Part shown: piece after piece, positions 1 through 12,163 of the stretch
Layout of the letters: each line of letters begins with the position of its first letter
Position numbering within the stretch: position 1 is the stretch's first letter
Source: Clytia hemisphaerica
Lineage: Eukaryota; Cnidaria; Hydrozoa; Leptothecata; Clytiidae
Assembly (NCBI GenBank): GCA_902728285.1
Contig: CACVBU010000751.1
Span: 62,001 to 126,000 of the forward strand
Direction of reading: 5' to 3'
DNA: 64,000 bases
Notes under the pieces: generated by a model
Databases searched by the model: none
The model's input: only the letters and a program-made list of their open reading frames with translations
What the model was told of the DNA's origin: nothing
Made by a program: the position numbers and the translations under genes

Positions 1-251
1 AAATTTATAATTGCAGATTTTACTTTCTCTATTTCTATTTGGTTGAGTTGCAGGAGGCTTTAGAGGCCTATTCTCACAACTATATACGCTTACTAATGAG
101 CGTCCCGTCAGCACCTTGAACTGACTACCCAATTCCCCTCACATGGCATGGGTTGACCCTGGCGAAGAAACGTTTCACTTGCCGTGAGTGGGAATCGAAC
201 ACTGGCCTCCTGCACAGAAGCCAAGGTCGACTACCACTATACCACGTCACC
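1..251 (-). repeat. tRNA-derived SINE (5' tRNA-like head at 180-251)
   Basis: Read on the minus strand, 251 to 180 looks like a decayed tRNA: a 5' arm GGTGACG, an A-box-like stretch (GTGGTATAGTGGTAG) and a B-box-like stretch (TGTTCGATTCCC). The T arm reads AGTGTTCGATTCCCACT, which is a normal T arm that has lost two G residues, and the acceptor ends do not pair. This argues against a working tRNA gene and for the pol III promoter head of a SINE. The SINE body would continue below 180 towards the window edge; I cannot see a clear 3' tail, so that boundary is a guess. Confidence 0.55.
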
Positions 252-682
252 TCATACTAATGGTAGACATAAAAGAGGCCTCCCCAGCAGACCTTCAATT
301 CCACGCAATCACACTAAAAGTCTTCTTTTCATAGTAAATAATAGTTTCATTTGCTTCAATTAATGCCTAAATCAGTTTCTTTGAACTTTCAGTTCACTAT
401 CCAGACAATGCAAAAAAGTTTCTATCATTTGCAATAAATAACTATGTATGTATGTTTTGTAATTTTCATGAATGCTAACAACAGTCAATGCAGTTTCCAA
501 AATCATTTCTACACAATTTAGAAAACATGTAATTTACCTTAATTTTTACAAACAAAATACCTATATGAAATACAAAGTCAAAAAGTTTCAGGTAGAAATA
601 TAACGAGGGGAGAAGTAATTTGCAAAACTCCCTTGTGGGTTTTGAGGTACGTACATCTATTGTGGGTTCTAACTTATTAACA

Positions 683-1149
683 TACCGTGAATGGTCCTAA
701 ATCCGACAGCCCTGCCTAAATCTGACCCCCCACAACTACAGTATGAAAAAAAATTCCATGTTTATAAACATTCCTTCTCCAAGTTGAACAATAAACTATT
801 GCAAGGACTCTTGAAACAAGAAATCTAACAAGATGACTATAATGTCAAGATGTCAATTAATGTGATCAAATAGTTTGAGTTGTAAAAATAATTAACTCTA
901 TTATTCTGAATCTGTTCTCGTGTTTAAAACGTTAACAATTTATGTATATAATAAAAAATTATGTTTTGTATAAGAAGGAATTATTGCAATTTGGTTCAAT
1001 TGGTTCAGTGTATCAAATCTCTCAGTCTTGTTGACACTTTGGTATCTTCATTGCATCACAGCGAAAGGTTTGTTTTAATTTTAGATTGTATCTTTGAAAG
1101 ACCCCATCAGATTTAGGCATGACTGTCAGATTTAGGATCATTCACGGTA
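683..1149. mobile_element. MITE-like element, family A copy 1
   Basis: Bounded by terminal inverted repeats of roughly 45 bp that begin TACCGTGAATGGTCCTAAAT and continue through a GACAGCCCTGCCTAAAT motif; the right end carries the complement ending in ATTCACGGTA. There is no coding capacity inside. A second copy lies at 53792-54156, with its interior in the opposite orientation: both carry a CTTTCAAAGATACAA-like stretch and an ACACTTTGGTAT-like stretch. The superfamily is not determined; a TA-type target duplication is possible because the ends sit next to TA. Confidence 0.8.
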
Positions 1150-1696
1150 TGAACAGTTCTAAAACAAACTTACCTAGATGTACAGGTGCAAAATTTTACC
1201 TTGATTGACCCAGTGGACTTAAAGATATTGTCAATAGTATAAATGTGGGTTTTGAGGTATGTATTCGAAAAAAGTGCAAATTTTAAAAAGCAATGACATA
1301 AAAACAATCTAACATATAACATTGAAAATATCAGGAAGAACTCTTTTCATGGGACTCTTCGCACCATCAAACAAGTTTCTTGATAAAGACAGCCCAATTA
1401 TTTAGATCAGAAATTTAGTGTGGGTTTTGCGATACATATACCTGTAATTGTTTTCCCAAATTCACACATTCACGCAATGTTTTTTTGCAATTTGCACAAT
1501 TTTTGTTCACGCAAAACTTTCTAATTCACGTATATTCACCCACACAATTTAATTTTTAATTTTCACGCATTCCACACAAGTAAAAAAGCCCATTCACGTA
1601 ATCATGCGAACTGCTGGGTGATATATAATGAGACTGTATAGTTATATATGTGGAGCAATTTGTTACTCAATAGACCGTCCACATTATCCTAATGAC

Positions 1697-1940
1697 TACC
1701 ATGAGATTGGGTAACTTGCATCAGTGGAGGTTAACATGCATAGCTCTCAAATGAATGACCTGGCTGGTCATCAAAATACAAAATTAAATCAAAACAAACT
1801 TGGTAGAGTAGAACTGCGAGCGGAGCTGCGTAGTTCATTTGTTTTGAAATTTTGCTGATTTGATTGATCAATCATTTGATGGCTTATGCAAGTTTTCCTC
1901 CACTGATGCAAGTTACCCGACTTCACTGGACTTCACGGTA
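1697..1940. mobile_element. MITE-like element, family B copy 1
   Basis: The left end begins TACCATGAGATTGGGTAACT and runs through GCATCAGTGGAGGTTAACAT. The right end carries the partly decayed complement (TCCACTGATGCAAGTTACCC, then TCACGGTA). The middle holds a GAGCTGCGAGCGGAGCTGCG-like core also present in copy 2 at 53525-53745. It is non-coding. It shares the terminal TACCRTGA with family A, suggesting that both were mobilised by the same kind of transposase. Confidence 0.75.
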
Positions 1941-4900
1941 TTGCGTTCAAAAATCGAATTTCAATTATGCGATTGCATTTGATTTGGTTTGATTGGTTCA
2001 ATCAATGATTTTGTTCAATTGAGGTTGTCTGGATATGTCACTTTAAATTTCCTCATTTTACAGAAATCTCCTCATTTTACAGAAATTTTCAGTAACTCGG
2101 TCCTAAAAGTCGTCGTTAGCTATGGAGTCAGGTTTTGGCCTGAACATACCCCAACCATTATACGGGTCATGTTAGGGAAATAGCAAAACATTCTTTTGAA
2201 CATTGATGTTTTAAGGGCCAAGGTCCTTGGGCCACGTAAATTTTAGATTTTTGCCATCCATCCGAACATGCCATGAAACATGCACAGGCCAGCTTGGGAC
2301 TTTAAGTTTAAAATTGCCGAGTTGCCCAAAAAAGTTTGATCCATATCTTGGATCACATTGTCCCTGGCTGGTGAATCTGCACTCATCATACACCCAAATT
2401 GAGAAAATAATATAATGCCCATTATAATATAAAGAAAATTACCGGAGAAAACCAGGCCGAATGAATTTCCTAACACCAATACCAGCAAGCTGGCCAATAA
2501 ATTAGTTAACCAGTAATCAGAAATATGAAACCTAAACTATTAAATCATTACCAAATACTTCATTCAGTAAAAACAAAATAATAAGAGGAAAAGGGTAAAA
2601 AAACTTGCCAGAAGTCAATGATCGCCAGCAAACATACCGAAAGCATCGAAATCGAACCTGTTGCGAGACCCGCGAATCGGATTTTCCATTCATCGCGTCA
2701 AAATTCTCTCCCCCGCAAAGGTATTATTGAAAACACAACCAGCCTCGTTCTGGCGGAGCTTCCTTTATTTTTTATTCTCTCTTTACAGTATACAACGACG
2801 ACGTGCTTTTTTTACAATATAACACAATTTAAATATTTCACCCTTTTTAGGGCAGACATTTAGGACGTTTTTACCGGAAACATCGTCATAATTGGATCAG
2901 GGATTGAAGCCGATTGTGATTGAATCGCCAAGGCAAGGCATGATATTTTTAATTTTAACTTTTTCCAACAAAGATTCAAATTACTTAAATTACATTTAAT
3001 CTAAAATGTAATTTCAAGTGAATTACGGGTATGTGCGTTAAGAGTGCCTTTTTTAGAACCTGCAGCAAATTAGATCTCAGTCCCGCAAAGGGTCGAAAAT
3101 ATAGGACAGGGAAATCTTAACTTATTTTTCTCCCCTCAAAAGATCAAGATTTAGCCAATATTGGTCGTAAAATTAATAAAATTGTTCCCATTTTTCCTCT
3201 TTCGAGGGTTTGAGGGTCCCAAAAGTCGGGCGGTACATACCCGTCAGCGCGCAACCCTAGTAAACCCCGAGACGGATAGAGAAACGAAAATTTGTCAATC
3301 AGAATCACTACTTACTACACTTTACACACTTGGAATTCAGAGGGAATTCAGAAAATTATTTCTTTTGTGATTTTTTAGAGGTTACTCATTTCGATGATAT
3401 TCATTGTTCCAGATGAATTGTTTAAAAATGTATTGATATAGTCTGTTTGACATGTTGGACATGCGAGTATTTGTTCTGTTTCTTCAATTCTGTCATTGAA
3501 TAATGGCATTGGGATATACGCGTTAGATAGAGGCTTTAGAAAAGGAAGCTAAACTTTGATGCTCGCATGGTACATTTTGTACTGTGAGTCCAAGATACCG
3601 TATGATCGTCATGGTCACTTCTTCCTCGCTGGATATATGCACGTACCGTGAAAAGCACAGGCCAAAATTTTTATTCCCGTCGTTGAAAACACAACTTAGA
3701 AATGTCATCAATGCTTTTCAAAAAGATTCAATGATAGAGAATCATAACATAAAGATCTGCCTATTATTTCCATTCCATTAAAATAACATACCAAAACTAA
3801 TAGTTGTAATTACTGTTATACATTTGGGAATCATGTAGAAGATTTTCTTTCGAAAGAAACTCATTTCAATTACATTTGGAGGTTTCTGGGGAATTTGTAA
3901 ATAGTAAACTGCATACTAATACAGTCTGCTAGACATTAATATGGTAATATTTGCTCTTCATCTCTGATTCTTTCTACAGTGATTAGATTGACACATGTGC
4001 GATAAAATTTCTATTTATGGTCTCAGAGGTTGATTATATTCTTTAAAAACTCAACCTCTGATACTCAGAGTAGGATGAATAGAATCACATGGTACATATA
4101 AACTGAGAATGATACTCGGCATACATTTATCAGTAAAATTCTCCGTAAATAAAAAATAGTTGTGCAAAAGAATTTTCCAAGAGTTTCTACAGATCATCCA
4201 GAATAACTATCAAAAATGCAATGTGGGGTTTTTAAGTGAAAGTGAATATTTCGGTTCTATTCGTGGAGACTACTCAGAGTGTATCCATACGCGATTGTGT
4301 ACCAAAGGTTGCGGTGCACAGAAGAAAGCTTATTTCAAAGTATTACACAGTCAATCTTACTCAAAATCTATTTCAGGTTTGGGGGTATATTTCTTCGCTT
4401 TTCAGAATTTAAGTTCGGGTGATAATTGCGATCTCAGTCATTTCCACTTTATTTCATTAGATATTTTGATTTGCAAGGGTTTATTGGTTTCCAGGCTATA
4501 CTTTAAACCTTATAAGCCTATTTCTATGTCGTCATATACTGGACAAAATCGAATGGGCGAATTGGAAATGCAGAACACCAGCTTGAAATGCAGTTTTCGT
4601 TTTGGAATGGCGCATTTCAAGCCGAATTCTGATATATCAAACTATGAAGTTGTTCCAAAACTCTACCGCCACTTTTTTCCCGTAAACCGCCCTGACGCCC
4701 TAACTCTTTCTCGCATTTACTTTAAACGGACGATAGCATCGTCTAGCTTTGGACGGATCCCACTAGCACCACTACTTTTTCGTCTGAACGTTTCAAGCAA
4801 ATAGATACGCTCTTTCAAGCTTTTCAGATTTTAACAAAACTAGATTTCTTATTTGTACTTCTAAGCCTTCTAAGCCTATTGGGCTGACTTTCCAGCGCAG

Positions 4901-5070
4901 CTGGTTTATTTGAATCTATTTGAGTCAGGGTTGTACAATATATATTATATAGTGTACCATATACTTTCGAACTCTAATTTTTCTGAGTGTTTTTCTTCTG
5001 TTTCTTTAAAGCTCTTGCTTCAATTTCCTTTATTCTTTCTTGGTAACCCTCTAAGTTTTCATGTCTAAGG

Positions 5071-5207
5071 CTTGACCACGCGTAATAATTAGAATAGAAT
5101 TAATTAGGCAAGATTTTGGCTACGCCTTAAAAATTAGAGTAAAATTAATTACGATTTTTTGCTAAAACAGGTTACGCGTTAAATCAAAAAATTTACGGTA
5201 GGTCAAG
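5071..5207. repeat. Small inverted-repeat element
   Basis: CTTGACC near 5071 and GGTCAAG near 5201 form short inverted ends. Just inside them are ACGCGTAA (left) and TTACGCGT (right), around an AATTAATTA-rich core. About 137 bp and non-coding. A MITE remnant is the simplest reading, but the ends are short. Confidence 0.35.
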
Positions 5208-5220
5208 TGACATTACAATA

Positions 5221-6432
5221 GGGGGTTTCGAGGTATACGATGACACGGTATCGGCCTTTTATTTGTCTGGTATTTCGGTATTTCAAGAAAAAAAAGTACG
5301 GCATTCCGGTATTTGAAATGCTGCCGGTGACGGTAAATTGCCTTAAAATGCTTCGGTATTTCGGTATTTACTCGTAAGACTTCGGTATTTCGGTAACTTT
5401 AAAATCTTTTTGAACTGTTTTCTTCATAAAGAGACTTCCAAAAATAGCCTGCGGCGCCAAACTTTTTTAAATTTTAGAAAACTACACCCGTGTTTTCTAA
5501 AACAATCAGTTTTGACATAGTATGCATATACCACTTGAGCTCCCAAACAGTAGCGTGGTTACATGGGGTCAGAAACAGCTCCACCTCTAGTCAGTCTAGT
5601 GGCAACTTTTTTGTGGTTCTAGTCCATCCACTATTCTTAAAATAATGACTTTTTACAAATAAAGTGCTACCTTCTCTCAAGCACTTACAAATGTCTTTTT
5701 TCTTTATTAGAGTATAATTTGATCCAAAGGCAAATGGACGGACTAAACCAATCTGGATTCCCTTTCCCTAATTTCACATCACAAAACACACTTTTAGCCA
5801 CAATACAATAGCGGACCTGTAAATGAGCACATTTTTTTTCGCGCTCGCTTTGCTCCCATTATTTTGTTAAAATGTCTCCCCAAGCCTTGCGGGTTGCCTT
5901 TTTTTTATTTGCCTCTCCAATCTTGATCAAGCAACCATGCTATTGCCCTTTTCTCAAAGGAAGGTGATGGCATAGATACTACCTAATTTTCAAATTAGAA
6001 CTAAAGAATTATCCATAAAAAGAGCTTTTTGAGGAACTTAGTTACAATATTAAAACCATTCTAAAACATAGTGCTTTTAGCCAAATAAGAAAGTGTTAAA
6101 ATCGAAATTTTCTTCGATCGGCACAAGCCATGGTTGAACTTTGTCTGTTACTAAACTTCACTTCTTCTATGCTATTTGCACTTGGAAATTAGATCGTTCG
6201 TCTGATATACTTAGCTAATAACAGTTGAAAATGAAGTTTTCAACAGGGTATCCCTTACTCCTTATTTCATCAACAATTCTTGCAGTTGAAATACCTTTCT
6301 TCACGAAATAGGCCCAAAATGAAATGTAAAAATTTTGGGTGACGGTATTTGGAGTTAATTTTGTCCAGTATTCCGGTATTTCGGTAAAAAAATGCCGGTA
6401 TTCAGCACCCCTTGAAACCCCCCCCCCCCCCC
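5221..6432. mobile_element. 1.2 kb non-autonomous element with GGGGGTTTC ends
   Basis: The left end reads GGGGGTTTCGAGGTATAC. The right end, read on the minus strand, is a run of G followed by GGTTTCAAGGGG and GAATACC. Both subterminal zones are built from short repeats of CGGTATTTCGGTATTT type: many copies at 5250-5400, fewer at 6338-6400. No transposase reading frame is visible. I infer a defective DNA transposon whose short repeats could be transposase-binding sites. Confidence 0.5.
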
Positions 6433-7767
6433 ACAATAAAACTCCAGTGCTTGACAAATTACCTCGCGGGTTTTCGAAAACAGTAGCAACAATATTTTTT
6501 TTAGCTTGGAAAAGCTTAAAGCACGACATCTAGCCCTTCGGGCTTTCTAAATATGTGGCTTAAAATCCATAAAAAATTGATTATGCAATGATGTAAAAAA
6601 AATAGGTATCATGTAGCAAAAACATATATTAAAACATAATTTATATGAAATAGACTAGTTAAGCGCCCCTTTTCTTTTTTAGCCTTTTCTTCTTAGTTTT
6701 CAGCTAAAAAGAGAAAAAATACTCAAAATGTTTTTTGTTGTATATCAAAGAAAGCCCAACATATAGTACTCAAAGAAAGCCCAACCTGTAGCACTCAAAG
6801 AAGTCATTCAACTAGTGGAATCTTTTTATCTTGAACACGCAAAGGAACCACAACGCATTTTTTCGAGATAAAGAAAGTTTGGAAAGTTATTTCATAAAGG
6901 TTGCATTTTAATTGCACCATTTTATACGACTCGACTATTGACAATGACGCGCACAGTCTACTTTAATTTAAAAAAATCATCATACAGGCTTTGTAGAAAA
7001 AAACTAATTTGTCTTTTTCTCAAACCTAAAAAGGATCCACATTGCGAGAGTCCTGATCAAAAAGGATAAGGACTGCAGACTCAATGGTTCATAAAAGTTC
7101 AAGGGAGCAGAACTAGAGGGTAGTCGAGATAGAGAGATTTTAATGTTGGTTAACTGAGTCCACTAAGTAATTGCGCGAAACAGTTTGATATGACGTCATA
7201 TACATTTACTGTCTAAAACATGAACTTTGCGCCAACTTGTTGATTCCAATAAGTTATGGTATCTTCAACAGGTTAAATGTCAGATCCCCTTCCAGTAGAT
7301 TCATTTTTGGTGATATTTCCCAGCTGTTATTTTATTTTAGTCCCGAAGAAAAGTACGAATTATTTGCTGAAAATGTAAAATCAATGAGGCTGAAACCTAT
7401 ACTTCTAGTAAGAAGAATGTCAAGATGACTATTCTTCTCTCGAAAATATCTTTCCAACATTTTGATGATAAAATATACTGAGAAATTTTCGTGGTCGGTC
7501 GTAAAGTGAAAGTATTGTTCCCAACTCAAAAGATTCCGGGTGTCACTCCCCTTGACGGCACACATGACATTTGATAATTCATGCAAAGCATTTCTTTGAT
7601 TAAACTTTGCACATTCTTGATTTTAAACTTAAAATTCTTGAAGAAGATTTACTTAATTACAAAAATAAAAATTTTTGAAATAATATTTACAATTCTTAAG
7701 TCAGTGGAAACTGTCTCTAAAACAAAGATTCAGCAACGTCGCCATTATCACCAGCGAATGGAAAGAT

Positions 7768-8232
7768 TTAAGTTTTTACTCTCCTACAACTACAGGACTC
7801 AACTATGTGGACCTCTTTAACACGTTCCTTTCCATCGTCACAGTTCGTAAAAGAGATTACTCTTCTTAAGTTTTTTGTTGGAACACACTTGGTAACTTTC
7901 TGCGAACGTTCTCCGTTGACGGAAGGATCGGTGCGCGATATGCATTGTCCCAAACACATATTATTGTTAATAACTACTGGTGAACAATCTTTATGTCGAA
8001 CAGTTTGTTTGAAGGGAACAGCTCGACATGGCTGGCCAGGATGGTCTTTCATTATCGTTTGTAGTAGTTTATTGTTTTTCTCGCTAATTTTTCCATCTTG
8101 AGAGATTTGTGTAGCGATTTTGCTGATAAGATCTTCCCGATCACCAGCCATCTTTGGTTTACATTCTGCTGATGGTGCACTCGTTACTATGATTTGAAAA
8201 ACTATCGCCAGTAGAATTTTGTTTGCTTCCAT
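7768..8232 (-). CDS. Secreted cystine-knot protein, gremlin/DAN-like
   Basis: A 154-residue protein in one coding exon. Residues 1-22 form a hydrophobic signal peptide, so it is probably secreted. Residues 69-149 match the C-terminal cystine-knot domain of the gremlin/DAN/cerberus family: a PFKQTVRHKDC start, the INNNMCLGQC turn and the CSC end are all present. Family members bind BMP-type ligands outside the cell and block them; that role is inferred here. Domain cysteines are at 69, 83, 93, 97, 116, 131, 147 and 149. Gremlins carry a C-x-x-C pair around position 113-116, and here only the second cysteine is present. The ATG at 8232 is preceded by a clear 5' UTR intron (8252-8305) and a TATA box. 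The exact subfamily is uncertain: bursicon-like or another cystine-knot group is less likely, given the GQC spacing and the CxC end. Confidence 0.8.
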   Translation of the reverse strand: MEANKILLAIVFQIIVTSAPSAECKPKMAGDREDLISKIATQISQDGKISEKNNKLLQTIMKDHPGQPCRAVPFKQTVRHKDCSPVVINNNMCLGQCISRTDPSVNGERSQKVTKCVPTKNLRRVISFTNCDDGKERVKEVHIVESCSCRRVKT

Positions 8233-8251
8233 TGTTATTTCTTCGTTTACT

Positions 8252-8305
8252 CTAAAAGTGGAAGAGATGGTTAAACCTCAAGTCAAATATTTGAAATACA
8301 CTCAC
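8252..8305 (-). other. 54-nt intron in the 5' UTR of the cystine-knot gene
   Basis: On the minus strand the donor is GAATC|GTGAGT at 8305 and the acceptor is CACTTTTAG|AGTAAACG at 8252. The ATG follows 19 nt after the acceptor. Both sites are strong and the intron is very short, which sets the scale for minimal introns in this genome. This call is from splice motifs only. Confidence 0.65.
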
Positions 8306-8414
8306 GATTCACAGCCTATAAATTTCTTGTAAACTATCTACTCTATAAGTTGAGCATCTACTGAGCCTCGTCAACTACTGGCTCTTTTGCAATGAAGTGC
8401 AAGTGGCGTGTCAC

Positions 8415-8423
8415 TTTTTATAG
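8415..8423 (-). promoter_or_regulatory. TATA box of the cystine-knot gene
   Basis: The minus strand reads CTATAAAAA, about 110 nt upstream of the first donor site and 185 nt upstream of the ATG. A start near 8385-8395 would give a first exon of about 80-90 nt, all untranslated. Confidence 0.5.
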
Positions 8424-9311
8424 CAAACCGAAGGCTGAAGAGCAATTAAGTGGAGGTAAAAAAAGTTAGATTGATCGTCAATTATAATCATGACAATTAA
8501 GTTTGGTTTTGTTGATCAAACGACTCTAAAACCAATATTGCCTAATTAAATAGATAAGGTGATTAGAAATGATGATTAAACCTCTCCTTTACCCGCCGTC
8601 TTTTCATGTCCGTTTTGAGAGACAGATAAAAGCTATACTTTCAAATTACAGACCAAAAGTATACCGAACCTCCAGCTGCTGTTAGTGTGTGCAATGGCAG
8701 TGGAATTTTTATTCTTACCGATATTTGCTTTCCTGTTATTCTAAAAGCAACACTCTTTGCTTGGTGCATTCTTGGGAAAGTGAAAAGGGCTCTAAAACAA
8801 ACATGGGGGTTGGTAATATCCAGTGAACTGTGAGAGTCCGTTTCTGATCTTTCAAATTCCAAAAGGTAAGAAAAACTTTCGAATGTCTACATAAGGGTCT
8901 CTTTCAAATTAAAATATTTATCTGAAGAATACGCCAATATTTCGTCTTTTTAAGGTTTGGTTATCACCAGTCGATCAGATTGCAGTAACCATCACTCAGT
9001 AGGAGTATTATTTTATACTTAAATAAACTGCTCAATGATGTAGTAAGGAAGACAAAGAGCAATCAAAACTGTTTAAAATTACTCATTAAATCAAAAGGTC
9101 ATTGTCCAGTTGAAGGGTCATTAGCAAAGAAATATGACAATTAATTAGACACAAAACAAAACAATGAATCTTTACATGTTTATGATGAATCACAAAAGTC
9201 AAAATAACGGTCAACGATTAAGATCTATTTTGGCAATAATTATTTTGACGACTCCCTCCATTATCAGTTTTGATTAATGACTCTTCTTCTTATCTTGTTT
9301 GTTTTCCTCGT

Positions 9312-9613
9312 TTTTGCACAAATTTATGAACTGGAAGTCGAATGATGATTTTCAAATGTTTTCGAGCTGACATCTTTAAAAATATACCGTAATAAAAATC
9401 TAATATCGCCCTAACAATCAACAGCAATCAACAGCGCCAAAATCGTAAAAAAGTAGCTTTACCGCGGCAATATCCAATTTTTGTGATTTTGGCGCTTTTG
9501 ATTGTTAGGGGGACTGTTGGATTGTTATAGGTAAATACAGTATATTTTTAAAGATGTCAGCTCGAAAACATCTGAAAATCATCATTCGACTTCCAGTTCA
9601 TAAATTTGTGCAA
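9312..9613. repeat. Long inverted repeat with 75-bp arms
   Basis: The left arm 9312-9386 and right arm 9539-9613 are reverse complements over 75 bp with a single mismatch (TTCAAATG against TTCAGATG). The roughly 150-bp middle contains a second, weaker inverted pair (CTAACAATC / GATTGTTAG with GCGCCAAAATC / GATTTTGGCGC). Transcription would give a long hairpin. Near-identity of the arms implies a recent origin or active maintenance. Confidence 0.85.
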
Positions 9614-11765
9614 AACTGACTATTGAATTGTCATAGGTAAGTACGGCAAACAAGCGTGATATTCCTTGGATATTGCTCAGTAGAGCTCTCAAAATATGCA
9701 ACCTTTTCAGATTCGTTAGAGACCCTCCCAACAGAAAAGATCGACCAAAATCATCCTCAGCCGGCCGGGGTGGACTATGATTGAGGATTCAGATGAGAAT
9801 TTTGAATTGTAGTGTATAATAAACAAAAAGCATATGGAAAACATCTTTTTCATGCTTTCCACTTCACTGTCTAAAGATTCTCGCGAATAAATGAGACAGG
9901 GGTGTCAAAATGGAACTAACTACTTCAAAAAACATACACCATTATCCTTTGTCTGAATAAATGATGTCTCTAACAACTTTAGTGCTGGGTTAGTCACTTC
10001 TTCTCTAATGGATTAAACAATAGGATATAATAAAACAACAGAATAAAGCATTGTTTTATTCGTATGTCTTGCGATGGTTCTCCATCCCTATTACTCCGAA
10101 CAACATAACAGAACATAATGATATTAGTACGTGTTCATGATATCCGTACAATAGATTCCCTTTTTGGAAAGAGGTTGTGTCTCAAGGGTCATCTCAACCT
10201 TTTATCGGTTTTTAATCTTTCGTTTGGTTACGATGCTTGTTTCAGTGGTTTTTAAAGGCCCTATAAATAGGTCAAATCGTGTGCTTTGTGTTTATTGCGA
10301 AAAGCTGACCAGTTGACATGGCAACCAAAATAAATTTAGACTGAAAATCGATTTAGAGGAGAGTAATTTATTGGCGGCGTCAATTTTGAACAAACATATT
10401 AAAAAAGATGGCCACAAAATTATGCAAACTTTCCCATGTCTCTTACCGGAAGTATCGAATTTGAAATTTCTTAATTGAATTTTGACAGTTTTGCCAACTA
10501 ACTTTCTAAACATGTATTCGTATATTTTATAATTTTGCGGTCGATTCCTTTGTTTATTTTCAGAAACTGAAAAACTCCGGTTGATTGAGAGGTCCTAATT
10601 TTTATGCAAATAAATTTGGAGAAAATAGTTGTAGTAAATTTTGCTGTTTTCCCTCAAAAATTATCTTATCATAAATTAAATTAGAGAAAATTCAAATGAA
10701 TATAAGAAATAATTAGAATCAATAAAAAACTTTTGTAAAAAAGTCAAATAACAACAAGGCTTCACTATACCTATATAAAATGTTACAAGGGCTATTAAAA
10801 AAGTTGGAAGGTAATACACGCTTATTTTTATAAAAATATGAAAATGGAGCTGAGACTTTGTCAAAACCTAAGAACAAATTATGAACATCTAGCCTTGGTC
10901 AAAATCCTTGGGAGATTTCAGTTGGAAGAAAAAAAACCACCATCGTCAAAATATATAATCTTGTTTTTTCAAAAGATGCTTTTGCCATTTGCCAGTTTGC
11001 AAACCACGAGAAGTATTTCAAGCTATACTTTTGAGACAATATAAATCTAAAATCTGGCAAATTTATTGGATATCAGTTCAGCGGGTGTTTAGAAAAGAAA
11101 ACAAAGAAAAGACAGCTCGTTTGCTTCTGACCAAGAGAACCCACGCTCTACTCATATTATGATAACTTATCATGAGAGTTTTGCAATATTGATGGATAAA
11201 GTTCGAGTTGATGGAAACAAAACCAAGGTCCAGAGGGAAGCGTAGGAGAAAATATATATCGCCTTACCTGGTATTCAATATCCTACACATAAGATAACAC
11301 ATTTTTTTAGAATAAAAAAGAAATCTCTAAACAAAAGATAATATCAAACATCCGAAACGACTTTCATGAATGAACTTATCTGCTTAACCTAAAAAGCTCC
11401 CAGAAACCCTAAAAAAGTGAAGTTTGTTGAAATAAATCACTAGAAGCTCGACTGTACTCGTTTTCAACCATTGGCTCAAAATTCCCAAGTTAAGGGTCGG
11501 GAGATTATCAAATAGAAAAACGGGGAAAAGTATGTGAAGAAATACTTCGAAATCTAGGTTTCGGATGTACCCAACAAGAACTTGTTCAAGTTCCTTCATT
11601 TAGATTCGAGATGGGTTCTATAGCTGAGCCTCTATCATAAATGCTGAGCTAGGGCTTCCAAGGACCAATGTCTAAGCTTTAAAGAAACACCAATTAAGAA
11701 TTGGCTTTAAAATATTATCAACAATGTAAATGCTATAAATTACTAAATACATAAAAAATAAAACC

Positions 11766-11771
11766 TTTATT
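11766..11771 (-). promoter_or_regulatory. Candidate poly(A) signal for ZFYVE21
   Basis: AATAAA on the minus strand, about 390 nt below the stop codon at 12164. Another AATAAA overlaps the stop codon itself (12163-12168) but would be too early unless cleavage is very close. Confidence 0.35.
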
Positions 11772-12163
11772 TGCGCTACTGTAGTACAAAAGTTCCAAAA
11801 ATGAAAATCAACTCGCATCGAAAATCATCTTCATGGCCTGAAAGGTATGAAAAAAGTAAATGTGTGAATGAAGTATACATCCTCTACCAGAGTCACCAGG
11901 TAACAAACAAACAAATAAAGAAGAAATTGTAAAAGGATTATTTTGATGAAAAAGAAGAAGTGTCGAAAACTCCCGAGACCCTTAGCAAATATTGTTCCAA
12001 CTTCGAAAAGACTATTTTTGAATACTTTCGGAATGCTTTGCATTTTTTCATTCCAAACTTGAAACCCAACTACCACATTGAATCAGGTTTGGTCATCCTT
12101 TCAACCGTTCCTTGCATTGCAGATATGATAGAAAAGCTTTGTTCTTCTTTGCAACTTGATCAT

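Larger units (their letters stand above)
1941..7767. other. Gene-free interval, repeat-derived in part
   Basis: No exon with recognisable protein similarity was seen on either strand. Apart from the elements listed separately, it holds AT-rich sequence, simple tracts and short open frames typical of non-coding DNA. The longest open frame (4160-4804, plus) has no ATG until its last third and matches no family I know. Confidence 0.5.
8433..12163. other. Intergenic interval without recognised genes
   Basis: Apart from the long inverted repeat at 9312-9613 and a possible poly(A) signal at 11766, I see only AT-rich sequence and short chance reading frames here. No protein similarity was recognised on either strand. 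Confidence 0.5.

Noticed and set aside
180..251. A functional tRNA gene on the minus strand
   Set aside because: The acceptor stem does not pair and the T stem lacks two bases, so it was kept only as a SINE head.
2211..2497. Overlapping small frames on both strands at about 2.2-2.5 kb
   Set aside because: Short, without similarity, and open on both strands at once, as expected by chance or from repeats.
4160..4804. 214-codon open frame on the plus strand
   Set aside because: It begins with TTG, has no ATG for the first 120 or so codons, shows no domain or composition typical of a protein, and lies among repeats. Chance or an old transposon fragment is more likely.
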